Origin: an uncultured Verrucomicrobiota bacterium
Lineage (GTDB): Bacteria; Verrucomicrobiota; Kiritimatiellia; CAIVKH01
Direction: 5' to 3'
DNA: 64,000 bases
Assembly (NCBI GenBank): GCA_937996795.1
Contig: CALKUH010000068.1
Coordinates: 70,878-134,877 of the forward strand
Shown: positions 29,301 to 36,305 of the stretch, piece by piece
Position numbering within the stretch: position 1 is the stretch's first letter
Layout of the letters: each line of letters starts with the position of its first letter
Translations under genes and position numbers: made by a program
The notes under the pieces: model-generated
Database searches by the model: none
Told to the model about the DNA's origin: nothing
Seen by the model: only the letters and a program-made list of their open reading frames with translations

Positions 29301-32300
29301 CGGCGGCGGCACCGTCGACCCCGGCGCGCTCACGCCGTTCGTGTTCAGCTTCCAGAACCAGATGTCCTCGCTGCTGGAGGAGGAACTCGCGCTGCTGCGC
29401 GGCGCGGACGACTTCTTCGCGCGGCCGGTTTACAACCGTCTCTTCTGGAATTTCACGAAGGGCGAGGGCGAGGCCGCTTATGCGCTGAACTACAACATCT
29501 CGGACATAAACGCCGACGGGTTCGTGGACGAGTTCGACGCGATGATTCTCTATCCGCAGGGCCACGGCGACGCGTGGGGCCACTACCTCACCGCGGCGCG
29601 CAAGCAGTACGACCTGCTGCGCCATCCGTTCTTCAACTGGGTGTCGCGCTCGGAATTCTACAACCTGATGGACATTGTCCTGAAGGTGGACTTCCTCGAC
29701 GAGCGCAAGTTCGCGCAGGTCGCCGCGTCCAAGGCGCGCGCCGGCGCGGAGATCGTCACCTCGACCTATCGCGACAACTACGTCGAAGATGCCACCGCCC
29801 AGTGGCAGGGCTACACCGACGTCAATGCGGATCGCGCGTGGGGCGTTCAGGATTGGGCCCGTCGGGCGGGACAGGGCGCCTATTTCGACTGGATCACGGC
29901 CAATGCGCTGCTGCCGGCGCAGCATCCGAACGAGACGCTGCAAGGCATCCAGAAGGTGGACCGCTCGGTCAACGACGACGTCCGCGTCATTTCGGCCAAC
30001 CTCAACCAGATCCAGCAGACGTTCGACGACGCGAATCGCGGTCTGAATCCGCTTCGCGTTTCGTCGCAGTCCGTGCCGTTTGACCTCAACACCTCGGCGC
30101 TGGATGACCTGCTGTTCGGCCGCACGTATTTCGAGCAGATGTACGACCGCGCGCTCGCCGCGGTCACCACGGCGAAGGCGATGTGGGAGAACGCCAATGC
30201 GTCCCAGAATCGCCTCCGCCAGATTGCGGTCTCCGAGGCGGAGTTCCGCAACGATGTGTTCCAGGAGGATCTCTCGTACCGCAACCAGTTGATTGAAATC
30301 TTCGGGCGTCCGTACGACGGAACCGTTGGTCCGGGCAAGTTGTATCCGGCCGGTTACGACGGCCCGGATCTTGCGCTCTATATGTATGTAAACGTGCGTG
30401 AGATCAACAACAGCACGGTGCCGGGCCCCTCTCTCGGGTTTGCCTCGTTCAACACGAATGGCGTGCTGACGGGCGGCGACCTGTACAACGCCTTTATCGG
30501 CGGAACGGGCGGGGTGAGCATCACCACCCTGGGTGAGGATATGCGGGCGCTTTTCTCGGCCACGTTTGCGCCGGATTCCTCCGGCACGACGCCCGCCCTG
30601 GCGCGGAACGGCTACTACAATGTTGCGTACACCGACCTCGCTTCGCCCAAGGTCCCGCTGGATAACTTCTCCCAGCTCATGCCCGTCACCGCGGCGGGGT
30701 ATACCTTCCAGGCGCCCGCGGCGTGGGGCAGCCGCCCGGCGGTGGGCGAGTTGCAGGCGATCATCAATGAGATGCTGCAGCAGGAGGCCGCTGTCGCGGA
30801 GGCCATCGGCGCGTGGGACGCGCTGACGGGCGAGATCATCCGCAACCTGCGGCTTTCCAACGCGCAGCTCAACACCACCGATGAGATCCGCAAGCGCAAC
30901 GAGGCGTTCATCCGCTCGAAGTATGTCATCGGCAATCTCATCAAGGGCATCAACGGCATCATTGAGATCACCGAGGATGTGAAGGAGACCGTCACCACGT
31001 TCCTTGACAGCTCGGTGGAATCCCTGCCGAAGACCCTGCCGACCGGCGGTCTGGCGATCTCGCCCGGCGACGCGCTGGCGCCTATTCGCGGCGGGCTGGG
31101 TTTTGCCGGCGTGGGCGTGGTGGGAGGCATCAGCGCCGCCCAGGCGATCAGCCGCGGCATCCTGCTCGCGTCGGAAATCGCGTTCGATATCGCGGAGGCG
31201 GAGGTTAATCTCGCGAATGAAAACGCGGAGCGCATACAGTCCCAGCGCGAACTGCTCAAGGGCATCGAGGACCTGATGGGCGACGAGCCGGTGCTTCGCG
31301 TGGCGATCTTCAAGGAGATCGAGGCGCTGCGCGCGCTGTCCGACCGCTACCGCTCGGTGCTCGCCCAGGGCGTGCGGCTGATCGACGAACGCGCCGCATT
31401 CAACAAGCGCGTCGCGGCGATGACGCAGTTGAACCGCTACCAGGACATGACCTTCCGCGTGCACCGGAACCACGCCTTGCAGTCGTACAATGCGATGTTT
31501 GACGTGGCGGCGCGCTATACCTATCTCGCGGCGAAGGCATACGATTATGAGACGAACCTGGATGCGAATGACCCCGGGTCGCCGAGCTCGCTCTTCTCCG
31601 AAATCGTCAAGGCGCGCACCCTCGGTCTCGAGGACGAAGGGGAGCCGCAGATCGGCGAAGGAGGCCTGTCCGGCGCCCTCGCGTGGATGCGCCTCAATCA
31701 CGACACGCTGAAGGGGCAACTGGGCTTCAATAATCCGCAGTTTGAGACGGGCAAGCTCTCCCTGCGGACGGAGTTATTCCGCATCCTGGGCAGCGGCGAA
31801 ACGCAGCCGGTGGGCAACAGCCATTTCCCCGGCGGCGGACAGGACTCGGATGAACTCTGGCGTCAGACGCTCGAAAACGCGCGTGTCGAGAACCTGTGGG
31901 AGGTGCCGGAATACCGCTATTATGCGCGACCGTTCGCCTCGGACCTTGATGCGAATGGAAATGCAGCGGTTGAGCCGGGCATCGTGTTGCGCTTCGGCAC
32001 GACGATCATGGCCGGCCAGAATGTCTTCGGCAAACCGCTCGGCGGTGGCGACCACGCGTTCGACCCGTCGGTCTTCGCGACAAAAGTTCGCTCGGTCGGC
32101 GTCTGGTTCTCGGACTATCTGTCCGATGATGTACTGAACGACCTGCCGCAGGCGCCGCGCGTCTACCTGATTCCCGTGGGCTCCGACATCATGTCGATCG
32201 CGAACGCGCCGACGCCGGACAAGGTGCGCGTCTGGAAGGTGGTGGACCAGCAGGTCCCGGTACCGCTGCCTTCCGTGAATGCCCAACTGGATTACAGCAG

Positions 32301-32577
32301 CTTCAATCCGCTGCTCGACACGTTGAACGGGCGCATCGGGCTGCCGCGCCGGTTCCCCAGTTTCCGCGCGTATCACAACGCCGAGGCGGATGTGGATTAC
32401 GATGAACTCGTGTTCGACGCCCGACTTGTGGGCCGTTCGGTCTGGAACACGGAATGGGTGCTCATCATTCCGGGGCTCATGCTGAACGCCGATCCGGATG
32501 AGGGCCTCGACCGGTTCATCGACCAGGTGACCGATATCAAGGTTATTTTCCAAACATACGGGCATCCCGGGAACTGA
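23380..32577 (+). CDS. Giant exported protein with N-terminal PA14-type domain (3065 residues)
   Basis: A signal peptide (AASAFLLAVPLLGSLSAAQAQ, residues about 16-36) starts this 3065-residue protein. Residues about 96-265 form a PA14-type domain (GYLVAPETGTYTFWIAGDDYSELWI), usually carbohydrate-binding. The next about 1750 residues are beta-rich with no named domain. An EF-hand or dockerin-like loop DINADGFVDEFD lies at about 2041. A helical stretch around 2240-2310 ends in YRNQLIEIFGRPYDG. Residues about 2550-2720 hold hydrophobic and coiled-coil-like helices (FAGVGVVGGISAAQAI, RIQSQRELLKGIEDL). The C-terminus is beta-rich again. The stop TGA and next ATG share base 32577. An adhesin, large-substrate binder or filament is possible; function is not known. 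Confidence 0.85.
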   Translation: MNKTNTTYLARRMRAAASAFLLAVPLLGSLSAAQAQQDDMAFTATIRPWGTGSFDLTILNDTLEPITGFTLQMDGTDHEFAYIYAGSITRSARVLEPLYVSGSNGVVREVWNGIGGVTLDNLRNNVNYPNSPNTRNLITGNFEAPVNIGDNYGQRIHGYLVAPETGTYTFWIAGDDYSELWISTDANPANASLVAHVPGWTGSRQWDKYGSQAGTRSLTAGQYYYVYAVMKEGGGLDNLAVGWQRPSGLLQRPMPANVFRISAGGEALNVSDPSSSSDQSDTIRLVDIAGLNRGSTIFMQAAFTPTPANAARVLFNNGTARQNAVLTVFGANGGRGQLTLNDTASNESGVNYVFQTEKRPRTLTVKSEVLGTGAFISNFVVRVLNRQGAVIEERIQPAGNVTISHLSDGMRVEIAAAGEVYQNANGAFLYDASNIPSDSGINSPNPPRQRYVATGLSVNNTPQTGDPTQYSFDINGDTEVKIRWRHDYALLLNHDFSATESPERDPQGNPWAGPLVSAASGNPTPDATKLHWIERGQEVIAQIDGQVLDFSRPGLDIRYVPKAYRARGSARGVFLQSETHTNAFTVGQSPPQRQQVNSFVMDNWGSIDYIWQIQFGVRVNVDDAARSALPRVFRVSPVNGTEVEIGSLEGTFWFDPGEAVKVSSAANVTPDPSSLALSGWISGDGFYFSANGDINSQSGALLSGGPVVESGNPVALWQTGFTDANGRLYRGLSIPNLRRPARVLWTYGQQVYQDTVRIGEYMFQNNEALLAANPTLAAMILNPPFQVSRLSIAGANQNVSDVDLTVWDPNAQKLYPLIPGQIRAKWTNGTASIQVLIDVLPPDQAHYPHIAGTPPVQLTPDPDGTYFFKELKYTENDAAISGGSLFTADRPGRTVLLFGEIKRIGRGDPKEYLRVRMVQTREWNDAAPLPMTTVVGRAISDPSLDLANLGTGYIKFENARYNPNVYDATLLDGLVARDVYDLNALRSTSGEKIVINRDALPGPVIPVNLHPGAAAEQRIVVVWYYDPSLTDEILWPHAARTYIPRWPTTEAEGLGRIVIASRFGSESLNAAQQDQLVAPAVTNIQANGVGGFITSVVPRATTYNPTRIQQPAVYVQNDPASPGYNPNEEHGLMAPSLRFAQVSPRPPAAYALRNKDLNRYSTSSMTEAGQPSDYSSHPFVLVQYFDTAINEFAMRVYSIEKEDATIPNYSFANQNLIHLPTNLFEVSATPQALAQQPHVVMEAGEPVIPFYPLGVVIGASPAPETFGVNIKGQSTYWEDHKGTSWAVSGGENAWFTYSIYYPMAPDFWWPAGKPGRVRYNEVTQQKLASFPNVGDSVSFMPNNISLLRSLSIGAIVAEAVETNARPNRILYKSDWPAVAPVLKAGETLTFSGGEYRQDNPNTSVLDGNGNVQTVPTPGLPGVLGFAVGEVVFDALNPRGSTSLLTNSWTVRMGQVLDVRTQVLPIGDFPTDLLPASGRTRVSGGKYVFNELPASLQKRFRYDPLAQSVDPSTGLTLSGRLEINGFLNDKDIGEDTLTAPPPAVYVLEPNIMTTGDRDALLALSEESGWRSAVLQLYDRTRNPEGLQAANGSLLTGAYLVGLQPKVQRNPVTGQPLLTPIEPGSDVLVPLTDPKTPEAARQFGPGLALIPNGGFMDPFGVIPNPSGPPTPYPDVSWVTVAENNDPSMGGSPVTLHVIKVDRNERYRGAIKTVLSDNVFDENVVLRHTGEFGGNADDLVYEWWYRADDGSLDVQPPYIVDRDSAGPWLLFPDPSGNQGLARTEILLKGNPNTPETLIADSWWFLRYRHKNDTVQGTDWYRPQQNGDDQVNFEWAGAGNNDPFNDFNLDGYPDYRAQLAMGWIKRVLDAVNPYEARIRDFEGDSPATMSSMLQQLGPRFEGPVALNPDKNVIENVGLIELYETILKRGSDLSINLSTPVSTPAIANALQLASTRISDFYMLLANEAYTDAQDPTIGIGGGTVDPGALTPFVFSFQNQMSSLLEEELALLRGADDFFARPVYNRLFWNFTKGEGEAAYALNYNISDINADGFVDEFDAMILYPQGHGDAWGHYLTAARKQYDLLRHPFFNWVSRSEFYNLMDIVLKVDFLDERKFAQVAASKARAGAEIVTSTYRDNYVEDATAQWQGYTDVNADRAWGVQDWARRAGQGAYFDWITANALLPAQHPNETLQGIQKVDRSVNDDVRVISANLNQIQQTFDDANRGLNPLRVSSQSVPFDLNTSALDDLLFGRTYFEQMYDRALAAVTTAKAMWENANASQNRLRQIAVSEAEFRNDVFQEDLSYRNQLIEIFGRPYDGTVGPGKLYPAGYDGPDLALYMYVNVREINNSTVPGPSLGFASFNTNGVLTGGDLYNAFIGGTGGVSITTLGEDMRALFSATFAPDSSGTTPALARNGYYNVAYTDLASPKVPLDNFSQLMPVTAAGYTFQAPAAWGSRPAVGELQAIINEMLQQEAAVAEAIGAWDALTGEIIRNLRLSNAQLNTTDEIRKRNEAFIRSKYVIGNLIKGINGIIEITEDVKETVTTFLDSSVESLPKTLPTGGLAISPGDALAPIRGGLGFAGVGVVGGISAAQAISRGILLASEIAFDIAEAEVNLANENAERIQSQRELLKGIEDLMGDEPVLRVAIFKEIEALRALSDRYRSVLAQGVRLIDERAAFNKRVAAMTQLNRYQDMTFRVHRNHALQSYNAMFDVAARYTYLAAKAYDYETNLDANDPGSPSSLFSEIVKARTLGLEDEGEPQIGEGGLSGALAWMRLNHDTLKGQLGFNNPQFETGKLSLRTELFRILGSGETQPVGNSHFPGGGQDSDELWRQTLENARVENLWEVPEYRYYARPFASDLDANGNAAVEPGIVLRFGTTIMAGQNVFGKPLGGGDHAFDPSVFATKVRSVGVWFSDYLSDDVLNDLPQAPRVYLIPVGSDIMSIANAPTPDKVRVWKVVDQQVPVPLPSVNAQLDYSSFNPLLDTLNGRIGLPRRFPSFRAYHNAEADVDYDELVFDARLVGRSVWNTEWVLIIPGLMLNADPDEGLDRFIDQVTDIKVIFQTYGHPGN

Positions 32578-35243
32578 TGGAGAGGATGGGACTGATCATG
32601 ACACTCTTGAAACACCTGTCTCTTCCGGCCTGCGGCGCGGCGGCGTTGCTCTGCTTCGCTGCCGGTGATCGCGCGGTGAACGCGCAGACGTTCAGCGAGC
32701 CCGCAACGATCTTTTACGGAAAGGTCATCGGCGTCGGTTCCCCGCAGCCGTTTGCGATTACGCAGGGCGCGTTGCAGTGGGTGATCCAGCGGGCGGATGG
32801 CACGGAGATCACGCTGACGACCTCGCTGTTTGCCTTCCAGGACGGCGAGCTGTCCTACCGGCTCGAAGTGCCGCATGCGGCCCTTGGCCTCGGGCTGACC
32901 GCGCCCAGCGGCGGCGTCCCGCTCCCGCCGGTCCCGCAGACCCATATCCACAAGCACGTGACGGTGGACGGCGAGACGGCCTCGCTGCTGGGGCCCGCGA
33001 GCAGCGCGTTCACCAGCGAGCAGTTGCTGCGCACCGCCACCTACCGCATGGACCTTGCGCTGGGCCGGGCGGCGGTGGACACCGATGGGGATGGCCTCGC
33101 GGATTGGTGGGAGGACAAACACGGCCTCGACAAACAGGACCCGGGCGATGCGGGTCGCGATCTGTCGGGTGACGGCCTGACGGCGTTGCAGGCCTACCTG
33201 CAGGGGCTCGACCCGAACCACGATTACCGCAAGCCGGAACTCCTGACCCGCGAGCTGGTCGTGTATCCCGCCGGGACGACGGCGATCCTGCTGGAGGCCA
33301 AGGACCTCAACAGCGCGCCGAGCAACCTGCTGTACACCGTCGCGAGCGTGCCGGGTTCGGGCGCGCTGACGCTTCGCAATGCCGTTGCGAATCCGTCCGC
33401 GCCGGATCAAATCCTCGCCGTGGGCGCGCAATTCACGCAGGCCGATGTGCTGCGCGGGCGCGTGGTGTACAACCACGACGGTTCCGCGGCGCAGCCGGGC
33501 TCGTTTGCCGTGGAACTGCGCGACGAGAGTCCGGCCTCGGGCGTGTTCACCGGCGTCGTGAACCTGCTGGCCTACGAACCGGCGGCGCTGATGCCCGAGG
33601 ACCTGCCCGCCGCCGAGGCGCAGCGCGTGGAAAATCATCTGCTCGCGGCCTCGGGCCACGTGGTCATGGACGGTTCGCATCTGTCCACCAACGCCGCATT
33701 CTCCGCACCCTCCGCGGGCCTTGATGCCTCGGGCCTGCTGGCCCATGCGGCGGCCTATGGTGTGGAGCGCCGCCACGCACTGGCGGACGGGAAGGGCAGC
33801 GACACGCTGCGCGGCGGCGCCGCGGACGACGTGTTGTTTGCGAGCACGGGGACCGATGTGCTGGGCGGCGGCTCCGGCGCGGATCGCTTCGTGTTCAAGT
33901 CCTTCGGCAGCGGACGCAAGATCGTGGAAGACTTCCGGGTCTCGGATGGCGACGTGCTTGATCTTTCGCGCCTGCCCGCCGCGCCGGAATCTTATGTGCA
34001 CCAGTATCTGCGTATCGCGCTTTCCGCCGGCGTCCACCGCGTGCAGGCGGACCTCGACGGCAACGGCGCGGGATTCACGAACCTGGCGGTGGAATTGCCC
34101 GGCCTGGCTGCCGGCGACGCCGATCTCTACACGCTGATCGAATCCGGGCGCCTGCTCGTCGGCGATTTGCGCCTGGAGCCCCGCATCACGGTGGCCGCCA
34201 CTTCGGCGCAAGCCTCCGAAAACGGGCCGACCCCGGGCGTCTTTACGCTCACGCGACAGGGCAGTTTGGACGGCGACGTGGTGGTAAATATCGCGATGGC
34301 CGGCGCGGCCCAGAACGGCGTGGACTATTCGACGGTGAACCCGACCGTTACAATTCCCTCAGGGTTGTCATCCACAACCGTCACCATTACGCCGTTCGCG
34401 GATAGCAACACCGAGCCCTCGGAGACCGTGGAACTCGTGGTGCAGCCGGGCAGCGGCTATCGCGTGGGCGCCGCCGACCGTGCGACGCTGACCATCGAGG
34501 ATCTCTTGATGCTCGTGGAAATCGAAGTCCTCGAACCGGTGGCGGTGAAGGAGACCCAGTCCGCCGCGACCTTCCTCCTGACGCGCCGCGACGTGATCAA
34601 CCGCGATGTCATCGTCCGCCTGACGATCGGCGGCACGGCGGCCAACGGCACGGATTACAACACGATCTCGACGTTCATCCAGATGCCCGCCTTCACGACG
34701 ACGGCGCTCATCAACGTGACGCCCAAGGCCGCGGCGACGCTGGCCGGCGGGATGGAAACCGTCGTGGTGTCGATCCGACCGGATGCCGCGTACCGCGTCT
34801 CCGGCAGCGCAACGGCGCAGGTGGCGATCATCGAGCGCGTGGACACGCTGGATGCGTGGCGCACGCGCGAAGTCCCGGGCGCCCAGGGCGGCACGGCGGA
34901 TTTTGCGCAAACCGCGCCCGGCGATTCGACGGTGTCCTACCTCGAGCGCTACGCGTTTGGCCTCGGCGCGAACGGCGCGGACCTCTCCGGTCTGCCGCGT
35001 CCCTTCCTGCACGACGGCCGCCTCGCGGTCACGTTCCGCAAGCCGCTCGGTGTGAGCGATGTCCAGTATCGCGTGTCGGCGGCGACCAGTCTCGCGGATT
35101 GGAACGGCACGCAGGTGCCGGTGATCCAGATCCCGGCGCCGTCGGGATCGACCGATCCCCAGCAGCTCTATTACATCGTGGATCCCTCCGCCGCCGCGGC
35201 CGGGACGATCTTCACCGCCGTGGATGTGGAGTGGACGCCCTGA
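32577..35243 (+). CDS. Exported multidomain protein with CSPG, RTX-like and Calx-beta domains
   Basis: An 888-residue protein. After a signal peptide, a thrombospondin-3/EF-hand loop DTDGDGLADWWEDKHGL lies at about 167-185. A CSPG-type repeat (FTQADVLRGRVVYNHDGS) spans about 220-335. An RTX-like segment with type-I-secretion-like end (GSDTLRGGAADDVLF to DGDVLDLSRLP) lies at 405-467. Two Calx-beta domains follow (545-641 and 656-751; GVDYSTVNPTVTIPSG, GTDYNTISTFIQMPA). Residues 754-888 form a C-terminal region shared with the 3645-residue protein. The ATG at 32577 overlaps the previous stop (TGATG); ATG 32598 (MTLLKHLSLP) is an alternative that also keeps the signal peptide. Calcium-binding, cell-surface or extracellular role inferred. 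Confidence 0.85.
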   Translation: MERMGLIMTLLKHLSLPACGAAALLCFAAGDRAVNAQTFSEPATIFYGKVIGVGSPQPFAITQGALQWVIQRADGTEITLTTSLFAFQDGELSYRLEVPHAALGLGLTAPSGGVPLPPVPQTHIHKHVTVDGETASLLGPASSAFTSEQLLRTATYRMDLALGRAAVDTDGDGLADWWEDKHGLDKQDPGDAGRDLSGDGLTALQAYLQGLDPNHDYRKPELLTRELVVYPAGTTAILLEAKDLNSAPSNLLYTVASVPGSGALTLRNAVANPSAPDQILAVGAQFTQADVLRGRVVYNHDGSAAQPGSFAVELRDESPASGVFTGVVNLLAYEPAALMPEDLPAAEAQRVENHLLAASGHVVMDGSHLSTNAAFSAPSAGLDASGLLAHAAAYGVERRHALADGKGSDTLRGGAADDVLFASTGTDVLGGGSGADRFVFKSFGSGRKIVEDFRVSDGDVLDLSRLPAAPESYVHQYLRIALSAGVHRVQADLDGNGAGFTNLAVELPGLAAGDADLYTLIESGRLLVGDLRLEPRITVAATSAQASENGPTPGVFTLTRQGSLDGDVVVNIAMAGAAQNGVDYSTVNPTVTIPSGLSSTTVTITPFADSNTEPSETVELVVQPGSGYRVGAADRATLTIEDLLMLVEIEVLEPVAVKETQSAATFLLTRRDVINRDVIVRLTIGGTAANGTDYNTISTFIQMPAFTTTALINVTPKAAATLAGGMETVVVSIRPDAAYRVSGSATAQVAIIERVDTLDAWRTREVPGAQGGTADFAQTAPGDSTVSYLERYAFGLGANGADLSGLPRPFLHDGRLAVTFRKPLGVSDVQYRVSAATSLADWNGTQVPVIQIPAPSGSTDPQQLYYIVDPSAAAAGTIFTAVDVEWTP

Positions 35244-36265
35244 TGTCTTGGAAATCACCTGTTGTTCTCTGGAAGCTGCCCGCCACCGCGCTGGTGGCGC
35301 TGCTTGTGGCCGTATCCTGCAGCCGCAAGGCGGAGGAGCCCGCCGCCGCTCAACCGGAATGGCTGGCGCGTGTGAACGGCACGCTCATCACCGAGGCCGA
35401 TGTGCGCTTTGAGATTGAACGGCGCAAGGCGGCGAACCGCCCGGTCGGCGAAGTGTCCGACATCCTCCAGGAACTGGTCCGGCGCGAGGCGATGCTGACG
35501 GAGGCCGCGCGTTCGCCGGTGATGAATGACCCGGCGGTTCAACGCGAACTCGACAACCGGAAACTCGGCCAGTGGCTCGATCGCTCCCTGCAGGTCCAGC
35601 GCGACGCGGTTGTCGTGAATGATGACGAGCTTCGGGCGCATTACGAGGCGAACATCGCCGCGTTCACGCGCCCGGCGTTCACGCGCCTCGCGATGCTGTA
35701 TCGCCGCGTGAACGCGCGCGATCCCCAGGAGCCCGCCGGTTCCGTGCTCGAGTCGATCTCGCAGGCGCGTGCCGCGTATCTCGCAAACCCGGAGGCCGCG
35801 ACGCAAGGCGGGAAGCTGACCGGATTCGGCACCATCGCCGCGGAACAATCGGAAGACACCATCAGCCGCTATCGCGGTGGCGACCTGGGCTGGCAGGAGG
35901 GAACGGGTTCCGTCGCGCGTGTGCCCGCGGAAGTGATTGCCGCCGGGTTTGCGCTCGAGGTGGGCGGTGTCAGCGAGGTCATGGCCGCGGGCGATGGGCT
36001 CTATGTCGTGATGAAATCAGGCGTGCGCGAAGCCGAGGTCGCGCCGTTTGAAACCGTCGCGCCGACCCTGCGCCGCCGCCTGATCCGGGAGAAGCAGGAC
36101 GCCGTCGAGCAGGCGTTCATCAGCAACGTCCTCTCGCGCGCCACGATAGAAATCGATGAGGCGAAGGCGGCGCGCGTGGCGCTGCCCGCGCCTGAAACGC
36201 CGGAACCGCCCACGCTGAAACCCGTCACCGAGTGGAGCCCCGTGCGCAATCCGCCGGCGCCCTGA
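35243..36265 (+). CDS. Parvulin-type peptidyl-prolyl isomerase lipoprotein
   Basis: A 340-residue SurA/PrsA-like protein. The N-terminus is a lipoprotein signal (LVALLVAVSC, lipid-modified cysteine C26). A SurA_N-like helical region (ARVNGTLITEADVRFEIERRK) and HYEANIAAFTRPAF precede a PpiC rotamase domain (about 145-275; GGDLGWQEGTGSV, YVVMKSGVREAEVAPFE). Such proteins catalyse prolyl isomerisation and chaperone exported proteins outside the inner membrane. The start overlaps the previous stop (TGATG), so it is translated with the giant exported proteins, and its likely clients are those proteins. The C-terminal 30 residues are Pro-rich. Confidence 0.88.
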   Translation: MSWKSPVVLWKLPATALVALLVAVSCSRKAEEPAAAQPEWLARVNGTLITEADVRFEIERRKAANRPVGEVSDILQELVRREAMLTEAARSPVMNDPAVQRELDNRKLGQWLDRSLQVQRDAVVVNDDELRAHYEANIAAFTRPAFTRLAMLYRRVNARDPQEPAGSVLESISQARAAYLANPEAATQGGKLTGFGTIAAEQSEDTISRYRGGDLGWQEGTGSVARVPAEVIAAGFALEVGGVSEVMAAGDGLYVVMKSGVREAEVAPFETVAPTLRRRLIREKQDAVEQAFISNVLSRATIEIDEAKAARVALPAPETPEPPTLKPVTEWSPVRNPPAP

Positions 36266-36305
36266 TTTTTTGCCGTCCGTATCCAGCCCCAACGAGTGCC
36301 TGCTT

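Noticed and set aside
26209..31719. A 1836-codon open frame on the reverse strand of the 3065-residue protein gene
   Set aside because: It is a shadow of the codon bias in GC-rich DNA. It is rich in Arg, His and Val, has no recognisable domain, and lies fully antisense to a gene with a signal peptide and a PA14-type domain. The same holds for the reverse frames at 42573-47219, 36636-39290 and 39789-42467.
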